Below are positions 58,874 to 64,000 of a stretch of DNA of 64,000 nt, one piece after another. The notes below the pieces were generated by a model. That model was not told the DNA's origin and made no database searches. It worked only from the letters and a program-made list of their open reading frames with translations. The translations under genes and the position numbers were made by a program. The number at the start of each line of letters is the position of its first letter. Position 1 is the first letter of the stretch. Source of the stretch: Celeribacter ethanolicus (GTDB taxonomy: Bacteria; Pseudomonadota; Alphaproteobacteria; Rhodobacterales; Rhodobacteraceae); NCBI RefSeq assembly GCF_001550095.1, contig NZ_LRUC01000008.1, positions 62,001 to 126,000 of the forward strand, read 5' to 3'.

Positions 58874-59377
58874 TCAATGGCGAGTCCAGCCCGAGGGGGC
58901 CTGATTTTTCGGTTTATCCGCGTCAAGTTCTTCCCATTCACCGTCGATTACACCCGGATCCTGCGGGTTTTGCCGATAGGGAGAGCGGGTCTGTGTGAAC
59001 CCGGCCTGTTGCCCCATGACAAAGCTTTGGACCTTGACGCGTTTGCGCAGTTCCTTGAGGACAAAGGTCCGAAACGCGGGAATGAGCAACAGGAAGCCGA
59101 CGGTGTCGGTGAAGAACCCGGGGGTCAGAAGAAGCGCGCCCGAGAGAAGGATCATCGCGCCATGCGCCAGAGGTTCCGCCGGATCGTTCAGCTCGGCAAA
59201 GGACTGACGCAGTTGCGACATGGCCAAAGCGCCCTGTTGCCGCACCAAAGCGGTGCCCAGAATGGCCGTCACCACGACGATCAAAAGCGTGGGCCAAAGC
59301 CCGATCAGACCGCCGACCTGGATGAACAGGGCGATCTCGATGATCGGAACAGCGACAAAAAGCGCGAAAAGCCACAT
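58874..59377 (-). CDS. fxsA: FxsA family membrane protein
   Basis: 167 residues from the ATG at 59377. Three or four hydrophobic helices: MWLFALFVAVPIIEIALFI, IGLWPTLLIVVVTAILG, and LSGALLLTPGFFTDTVGFLLLIP. LLLTPGFFTDTVGFLLLIP is the FxsA signature. A hydrophilic tail follows. The E. coli protein relieves phage T7 F-plasmid exclusion when overproduced; its normal role is unknown. It lies upstream of secB on the same strand and is divergent from the Tim44-domain gene. Confidence 0.9.
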   Translation of the reverse strand: MWLFALFVAVPIIEIALFIQVGGLIGLWPTLLIVVVTAILGTALVRQQGALAMSQLRQSFAELNDPAEPLAHGAMILLSGALLLTPGFFTDTVGFLLLIPAFRTFVLKELRKRVKVQSFVMGQQAGFTQTRSPYRQNPQDPGVIDGEWEELDADKPKNQAPSGWTRH

Positions 59378-59484
59378 GGAAAGTCCTCTCTTATCTCCGC
59401 CCCACAGGTAGACTTGGCGGGGTGCGTCACCTACATAAGGTCGGAACATAGTTATTTCCACGTTTGAACGGAGATCGAACGCCG

Positions 59485-60150
59485 ATGGGGAATTCCCTTC
59501 TGTCCATTCTTGTCCTCGCGGGCATTGCCATTTTCCTGATCCTGCGTCTGCGCAGCGTTCTCGGCACGCGGGAAGGATTTGAAAAACCCCGTGCCGAATA
59601 TCCGGGCGCTGAAGAGGCCACGCGTGTCAAACGCGATTTCGAGGTGATCGACGGTGGTGTGGACCATGACATTGTCGACAATGTCGAGGCGGGGACCCGG
59701 GCGGCGGAAAATCTGGCGGCGATCAAGCGGATGGAACCGTCTTTCAACGTAGCGGAATTCCTCTCGGGCGCGCGCGGCGCCTATGAGATGATCCTGATGG
59801 CCTTCGAGCATGACGATCTCGACAGCATCAAACCTTTCCTTTCCGAAGATGTTTACGAGGCCTTTGCCTCCGTTGTGGCGGATCGTCAGGCCAAGGGTCT
59901 GACCATAGACAGTCAGTTTATCGGCCTGCGCGAGATTCAGATCATCGACGCCGATCTCGACCGGGCGACGGATGAGGCGGAGATCAAGATCCGCTTCGTG
60001 GGTGAAACCACCTCCGTGGTGCGCAATGCCGAGGGCGAAGTGGTCGAGGGCGATCCGCAGGCGGTCAAACGCCAGAAGGACATCTGGACTTTTGCGCGCC
60101 ACCTGGGCAGTGCCGATCCGAACTGGCAGCTTGTCGCGACCGGTGCCTGA
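59485..60150 (+). CDS. Tim44/TimA-like domain protein
   Basis: 221 residues from the ATG at 59485, with GGAGA upstream. An N-terminal membrane anchor (SLLSILVLAGIAIFLILRLRSVLG) is followed by a Tim44-like domain (FNVAEFLSGARGAYEMILMAFEHDDLDSIKPFLSEDVYEAF...WTFARHLGSADPNWQLVATGA). Alphaproteobacterial homologues are proposed ancestors of mitochondrial Tim44. Its job in bacteria is not settled. One-base overlap (TGATG) with mltA, which follows. Confidence 0.88.
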   Translation: MGNSLLSILVLAGIAIFLILRLRSVLGTREGFEKPRAEYPGAEEATRVKRDFEVIDGGVDHDIVDNVEAGTRAAENLAAIKRMEPSFNVAEFLSGARGAYEMILMAFEHDDLDSIKPFLSEDVYEAFASVVADRQAKGLTIDSQFIGLREIQIIDADLDRATDEAEIKIRFVGETTSVVRNAEGEVVEGDPQAVKRQKDIWTFARHLGSADPNWQLVATGA

Positions 60151-61190
60151 TGTGGGCGAAGGTGGCCAAGGCCGCCTTTGCGGCAGGGCTCGCCCTGAGC
60201 GCGCCAGCGTCCTTTGCGGAGGATCTCATGGCGCGCGTGCTTTCCTTTGATGATCTGCCCGAATGGGCCGTGGACGATCATGCCGCGGCCCTTACCGTGT
60301 TTCGCAATACTTGCGATCTGATCGACGGGCCCGAATGGCCGCAGCTTTGCCAGCTTGCCGCGCGTGTGCCGGATGCTCGCGCATTTTTCGAATTGTTTTT
60401 CCGCCCTGTCCTGATTGAGGACGGGCAAGAGCCGCTTTTCACCGGCTATTTCGAACCGGAGCTGCGGGGTTCACGGTATCAGACGGGGCGCTATCGCTAC
60501 CCGGTTTATCGCCTGCCTCCGGATGTCGTTTCTGGCGCGCCCTATCTGACGCGGCAGGACATCATGGAGGGGGCGCTTGTCGGGCGGGGTCTTGAGATCG
60601 CCTGGGTCGACGATCCGGTGGAGCTGTTCTTCCTTCAGGTGCAGGGCTCGGGGCGCATCCGTCTTGAAAACGGTTCGGTGATCCGCATCGGTTATGCCGG
60701 ACACAACGGGCGGGATTATCGCTCCATTGGCAAAGAGCTGATCCGGCGCGGCGTTTACGATGCGCATCAGGTCTCCGCGAAGGTCATTCAGAACTGGGTG
60801 CGGCGCAATCCGGTCGAAGGCTCGGAGCTTTTGAACTTCAACCCGTCCTATGTGTTTTTTCGCGAACTGCCACGCCTTCCGGCAGACAAGGGGCCGATAG
60901 GGGCGATGCATCGTTCGATCACCACGATGCGCTCCATCGCGGTCGATCCGAAATTCGTCACTCTGGGGGCACCCGTTTGGATCGAAAAAGAGGGCGAGAC
61001 CCCGCTGCATCGTCTGATGATCGCGCAGGACACCGGATCGGCCATCAAGGGCGCGCAGCGCGCAGATATTTTCTTTGGCACCGGTGATCTGGCCGGTGAA
61101 GAGGCCGGGAAAATTCGCGATCCGGGGCGGATGATCGTGCTTTTACCGATCCAGCTTGCCTATGCGCTCGAAGAGAGGGTGGAAGGGTGA
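60150..61190 (+). CDS. mltA: Membrane-bound lytic murein transglycosylase A
   Basis: 346 residues. N-terminal signal (MWAKVAKAAFAAGLALSAPASFAED) without a lipobox, so it may be soluble in the periplasm. The MltA domain (FTGYFEPELRGSR, FFLQVQGSGRIRLENG) is followed by the 3D domain with catalytic Asp in AQDTGSAIKGAQRADIFFGTG. It cleaves glycan strands to 1,6-anhydromuropeptides. It overlaps the Tim44-domain gene by one base and smr by 4. Confidence 0.93.
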   Translation: MWAKVAKAAFAAGLALSAPASFAEDLMARVLSFDDLPEWAVDDHAAALTVFRNTCDLIDGPEWPQLCQLAARVPDARAFFELFFRPVLIEDGQEPLFTGYFEPELRGSRYQTGRYRYPVYRLPPDVVSGAPYLTRQDIMEGALVGRGLEIAWVDDPVELFFLQVQGSGRIRLENGSVIRIGYAGHNGRDYRSIGKELIRRGVYDAHQVSAKVIQNWVRRNPVEGSELLNFNPSYVFFRELPRLPADKGPIGAMHRSITTMRSIAVDPKFVTLGAPVWIEKEGETPLHRLMIAQDTGSAIKGAQRADIFFGTGDLAGEEAGKIRDPGRMIVLLPIQLAYALEERVEG

Positions 61191-61786
61191 GCCGTCGCAA
61201 GAAATCGCTGACGGAAGAGGACAAGACGCTCTGGAACGCGGTGCGCAAGACCGCGACGCCGATGCATGTGGAACGGATGCCCGATCCCCTGCCCCGACCG
61301 GAACCGGCAAAGACCCCTACACCGAAAGCCCCGCGAGAGATTGAGGCGTTTGAGATCGAGATCGGCAGGCACGCGGGCAAAACTGCGCTGGGGCACGACC
61401 TTGCGCCAACGATTTCGGAACACCTGTCGCAAGCGCCGCTGCGGATGGATCGCAAGACATTCGGCAAGATGCGCAAGGGCAAGATGCTGCCCGAGGCTCG
61501 CATCGACCTTCACGGCATGACTCTGGCGCAGGCGCATCCGGCGCTCATGCGGTTCATCCTGAATTCATGGGCGATGGAGCGGCGGTTGGTTTTGGTGATC
61601 ACCGGCAAGGGCAAGCCGCGCGACGAGGATGGGCCGATCCCGGTGCGCAGGGGTGTGTTGAAACATCAGGTGCCGCATTGGCTGCACAGTTCGCCCTTGC
61701 GCGAGGCGGTGTTGCAGGTGTCGGAGGCGCATTTGAAACACGGCGGCACAGGGGCCTATTACGTCTACCTGCGCCGCCCGAAGTGA
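61187..61786 (+). CDS. Smr-domain protein
   Basis: 199 residues with a GTG start at 61187 overlapping mltA (GTGA). The Smr domain is near residues 100-196: RIDLHGMTLAQAHPALMRFI, LVLVITGKGK, LREAVLQVSEAHLKHGGTGAYYVYLRR. DLHGMT and GTGAYYVYL are the conserved loops. Smr domains are structure-selective endonucleases in MutS2 and related proteins; activity of the stand-alone bacterial form is varied. A parS-like core follows the stop. Confidence 0.9.
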   Translation: MSRRKKSLTEEDKTLWNAVRKTATPMHVERMPDPLPRPEPAKTPTPKAPREIEAFEIEIGRHAGKTALGHDLAPTISEHLSQAPLRMDRKTFGKMRKGKMLPEARIDLHGMTLAQAHPALMRFILNSWAMERRLVLVITGKGKPRDEDGPIPVRRGVLKHQVPHWLHSSPLREAVLQVSEAHLKHGGTGAYYVYLRRPK

Positions 61787-61789
61787 GGA

Positions 61790-61803
61790 GTTTCACGTGA
61801 AAC
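61790..61803 (+). other. parS-like core between smr and hslU
   Basis: GTTTCACGTGAAAC, the 14-bp core of parS with both outer bases differing (A and C in place of T and A). It lies in the 18-nt gap between the convergent genes smr and hslU, outside any coding sequence except for the flanks, and is about 6.3 kb from the putative oriC. Confidence 0.65.
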
Positions 61804-61804
61804 C

Positions 61805-63106
61805 TCAGAGCATATATCGGCTCACATCCGCAATCTTGGCCATCTCGTCCACATGGGCGTGGACATAGGCAGCATCGACCGTGATCTTTTCACCCGGCTT
61901 GTCGGGGGCCACGAAAGACAGCTCCTCGAACACCCGCTCCATGATCGTGTAAAGCCGCCGGGCACCGATGTTCTCGACCGTCGTGTTCACATCGGCGGCG
62001 AGTTTCGCGATGGCGGCGATGCCGTCCTCGGTGAAGGTGACGTCGACCTCTTCGGTCTCCATCAGTGCCTTGTATTGCAGCGTCAGAGCGTTGTCGGTTT
62101 CGGTCAGGATGCGGACGAAATCGCCCTCCTCCAACGCGCGAAGTTCGACACGGATCGGCAGACGGCCCTGCAATTCCGGCAACAAATCCGAAGGTTTGGC
62201 GATGTGGAACGCACCTGAGGCGATGAACAGGATATGGTCGGTTTTCACCGGGCCGTGTTTCGTGGACACCGTCGTGCCCTCGATCAGCGGCAGAAGATCG
62301 CGCTGCACACCCTCGCGGGACACGTCGCCGCCACGGGCATCGGAGCGGGCGCAGACCTTGTCGATCTCGTCGATAAAGACGATGCCATTTTCCTGCACGG
62401 CCTCAAGCGCCACGCGCGTTACGGTCTCGTCATCGAGCAGTTTGTCGGCCTCTTCGCCGATCAAAATGTCGTAGCTTTCGGCCACAGTCAGCCGTTTCTT
62501 GACGGTCCGGCCGCCAAGCCCTTTGAACAGATCGCCGAGGTTCATCATGCCGCCCATCTGTGGCTGGCCGGGAACCCCGAACATGCCCATCGGCATGCCG
62601 GTGTCCTGAAGCTCAAGCTCAATCACCGTATCGTCCAACTCGCCGGAGCGGAGTTTCTTGCGGAACATGTCGCGGGTCTGCTCGCGGGCGTCCTTGCCGG
62701 CGATGGCTTCGATCACACGGTCTTCGGCCGCGCCCTGTGCCTTGGCTTTGACGTCTTCGCGCATTTGATCGCGGGTCTGGGAAATCGCCGCATCGACGAG
62801 ATCGCGCACGATCTGTTCCACATCGCGCCCGACATAGCCGACTTCGGTGAATTTCGTTGCCTCGACCTTGACGAAAGGCGCTTTGGCGAGCTTGGCCAGA
62901 CGCCTGGAAATCTCCGTCTTGCCGACGCCGGTCGGACCAATCATCAGGATGTTCTTCGGGTAAACCTCTTCACGCAGATCATCGGAAAGCTGCTTGCGCC
63001 GCCACCGGTTGCGCAGCGCCACGGCGACGGCGCGTTTGGCGTCGTTCTGGCCGATGATGTAGCGGTCCAGCTCGGACACGATTTCACGGGGGGTCAGATC
63101 AGTCAT
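61805..63106 (-). CDS. hslU: ATP-dependent protease ATPase subunit HslU
   Basis: Unfoldase of the HslUV protease. 433 residues. Walker A GPTGVGKT is at 57-64; Walker B is [38 protein letters not shown] and [19 protein letters not shown] are family motifs. The start overlaps the hslV stop (ATGA), the usual hslVU arrangement. Confidence 0.97.
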   Translation of the reverse strand: MTDLTPREIVSELDRYIIGQNDAKRAVAVALRNRWRRKQLSDDLREEVYPKNILMIGPTGVGKTEISRRLAKLAKAPFVKVEATKFTEVGYVGRDVEQIVRDLVDAAISQTRDQMREDVKAKAQGAAEDRVIEAIAGKDAREQTRDMFRKKLRSGELDDTVIELELQDTGMPMGMFGVPGQPQMGGMMNLGDLFKGLGGRTVKKRLTVAESYDILIGEEADKLLDDETVTRVALEAVQENGIVFIDEIDKVCARSDARGGDVSREGVQRDLLPLIEGTTVSTKHGPVKTDHILFIASGAFHIAKPSDLLPELQGRLPIRVELRALEEGDFVRILTETDNALTLQYKALMETEEVDVTFTEDGIAAIAKLAADVNTTVENIGARRLYTIMERVFEELSFVAPDKPGEKITVDAAYVHAHVDEMAKIADVSRYML

Positions 63107-63660
63107 TTGGTAATCTTCTCAACGGTCAGGTTGCCATTGGTGTAGACGCAGATGTCGGAGGCGATTTTCATCGCCTTGCGCGCGATGGTTTCGGCGTCAT
63201 GCTCGGTCTCCATCAATCCACGCGCGGCGGCGAGGGCGAAATTGCCGCCCGATCCGATGGCTGCAATGTCGTGTTCGGGCTCAAGCACATCGCCCGCGCC
63301 GGTCACGACCAAAAGCGTCTCGCCGTCGGTGACGATCAGCATGGCTTCGAGTTTCGAGAGGTATTTGTCGGTGCGCCAATCCTTGGCCAGCTCGACACAG
63401 GCCCGCGCCAACTGGCCGGGCGTGGCCTCAAGCTTGCTTTCCAGCCGCTCCAGAAGGGTGAAGGCATCTGCCGTCGATCCGGCAAATCCGCAAACCACGT
63501 CATGCCCGCCGGGTTTCAACCGCCGCACTTTCCGAGCCGTGCCTTTGATCACGGTCTGACCGAGGCTCACCTGCCCGTCACCGGCCACGACCACCTCGTC
63601 ACCGCGTCGTACGCCGATGATCGTCGTGCCGTGCCAGCCGGGAAATTCTTCTTTCGACAT
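63103..63660 (-). CDS. hslV: ATP-dependent protease proteolytic subunit HslV
   Basis: 185 residues. The N-terminal threonine protease fold begins at [25 protein letters not shown]; Thr12 is the likely nucleophile after removal of the first 11 residues. KAARKVRRL is in the form GTARKVRRL, and [12 protein letters not shown] follows. It forms two stacked hexamers with HslU. Its operon has its own promoter region between it and trxA. Confidence 0.96.
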   Translation of the reverse strand: MSKEEFPGWHGTTIIGVRRGDEVVVAGDGQVSLGQTVIKGTARKVRRLKPGGHDVVCGFAGSTADAFTLLERLESKLEATPGQLARACVELAKDWRTDKYLSKLEAMLIVTDGETLLVVTGAGDVLEPEHDIAAIGSGGNFALAAARGLMETEHDAETIARKAMKIASDICVYTNGNLTVEKITK

Positions 63661-63685
63661 TCGGAGTTCCTTTCGCTTGGTCCTC

Positions 63686-63714
63686 TATATGTGACCGCGA
63701 TCCGTGTGGTGCAA
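63686..63714 (-). promoter_or_regulatory. Weak sigma70-like promoter candidate for hslVU
   Basis: TTGCAC (63714 to 63709), 17 nt, then CATATA (63691 to 63686) on the minus strand, about 25 nt before the hslV ATG. It does not match the RpoH consensus well. Confidence 0.35.
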
Positions 63715-63736
63715 CCGTACCTTCAAACCGGACATG

Positions 63737-63761
63737 AAAAAGGGCGCCACTAGGGGCGCCC
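63737..63761 (-). terminator. Rho-independent terminator of trxA
   Basis: On the minus strand GGGCGCC and GGCGCCC pair around a 6-nt loop and are followed by TTTTT. It lies 24 nt after the thioredoxin stop and before the hslV promoter. Confidence 0.85.
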
Positions 63762-63785
63762 GAATTCGCATCATATCCCTGAAAA

Positions 63786-64000
63786 TCAGGATTCTTCGGC
63801 GATCCAGTTGGCCAGAGCCGCTTTCGGAGCTGCGCCGATTTTCGCGGAGGCCACTTCGCCGCCTTTGAACATGAACAGAGCCGGGATCGAGCGCACACCA
63901 AATTGTGCCGGCGAGCTCGGGTTTTCGTCCACGTTCACTTTGACGATTTTGACCTTGCCGTCGAGTTCCTCGGACAGTTCCTCAAGGGACGGGCCGATTT
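63786..64000 (-). CDS. trxA: Thioredoxin, C-terminal part
   Basis: The last 71 codons, running off the right edge; the CGPC active site lies beyond the window. The visible part reads ...[12 protein letters not shown]..., [19 protein letters not shown] with the cis-proline in SIPALFMF, and [12 protein letters not shown] at the end. This matches Trx1 closely. It reduces disulfides in the cytosol. The gene is followed by its own terminator. Confidence 0.9.
   Translation of the reverse strand, partial: IGPSLEELSEELDGKVKIVKVNVDENPSSPAQFGVRSIPALFMFKGGEVASAKIGAAPKAALANWIAEES

Noticed and set aside
63599-63901. Short open frame between hslV and the thioredoxin gene
   Set aside because: Out of frame with thioredoxin, runs through its terminator and the hslV promoter region; the in-frame thioredoxin reading is convincing.

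Overview
The window looks like a core-chromosome segment of a marine-type alphaproteobacterium of the order Rhodobacterales (Roseobacter group). GC content is high and codon third positions are GC-rich. The gene set and order fit this group: an infB-ylxR-nusA-rimP operon, an mnmE-mnmG-rsmG-parA-parB block, the divergent maf-aroE-coaE-dnaQ block, a YlxR/L7Ae fusion, and an NDUFAF5-like protein beside hemH. The placement is inferred from gene content and protein recognition; no database was searched. I saw no insertion sequence, prophage, CRISPR array, defence system, tRNA or rRNA.

Layout. Positions 1-12.6 kb: the end of an ABC-2 polysaccharide-export permease, alkB, dnaK-dnaJ behind a textbook RpoH promoter, radC, a phosphate-binding/OmpA fusion, secA, a periplasmic parvulin, argJ-mutT and a 46-codon small gene. 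12.6-18.2 kb (minus strand): rimP-nusA-ylxR-infB, preceded by a sigma70-like promoter and a terminator hairpin that may be an attenuator or end a short RNA. 18.2-25.2 kb: pip, ubiG, the comF-grxC-nit-marR-GNAT run, the NDUFAF5-like gene and hemH. 25.2-35.6 kb: a small secreted membrane protein, two L,D-transpeptidases flanking a CAP-domain lipoprotein, the hslO-nudL-cca-rRNA methyltransferase run, a response-regulator phosphatase divergent from an HPt protein, ilvA and a six-helix membrane protein. 35.7-43.1 kb: argG, ribokinase, maeB, mutS. 43.1-47.8 kb: hrcA-grpE, and divergently rph-rdgB-ridA-hemW.

47.8-64 kb is the probable replication-origin region. Genes parB, parA, rsmG, mnmG, mnmE, rho and hemJ run leftward. 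Genes maf, aroE, coaE and dnaQ run rightward. Between them is a 395-bp AT-rich gap with one perfect and several near-perfect DnaA boxes, the best oriC candidate. Two perfect 16-bp parS palindromes, one imperfect copy and one 14-bp core copy lie within about 10 kb of it, alongside parA and parB. The right end carries secB, fxsA, a Tim44-domain gene, mltA, smr, hslUV and the end of a thioredoxin gene.

The genes are mostly housekeeping: protein folding and turnover (dnaKJ, grpE, hrcA, hslO, secA, secB, hslUV, parvulin), translation and tRNA maturation (infB, nusA, rimP, cca, mnmEG, rph), genome maintenance (mutS, radC, alkB, nudix proteins, dnaQ, rdgB) and chromosome segregation. I do not see a clearly new system. 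The most interesting signals are regulatory or structural: the oriC/parS layout with parS sites inside coding sequence and over a start codon, the rimP leader, an 11-bp phased repeat after argG, and an NDUFAF5-like protein that lacks the usual SAM-binding loop.
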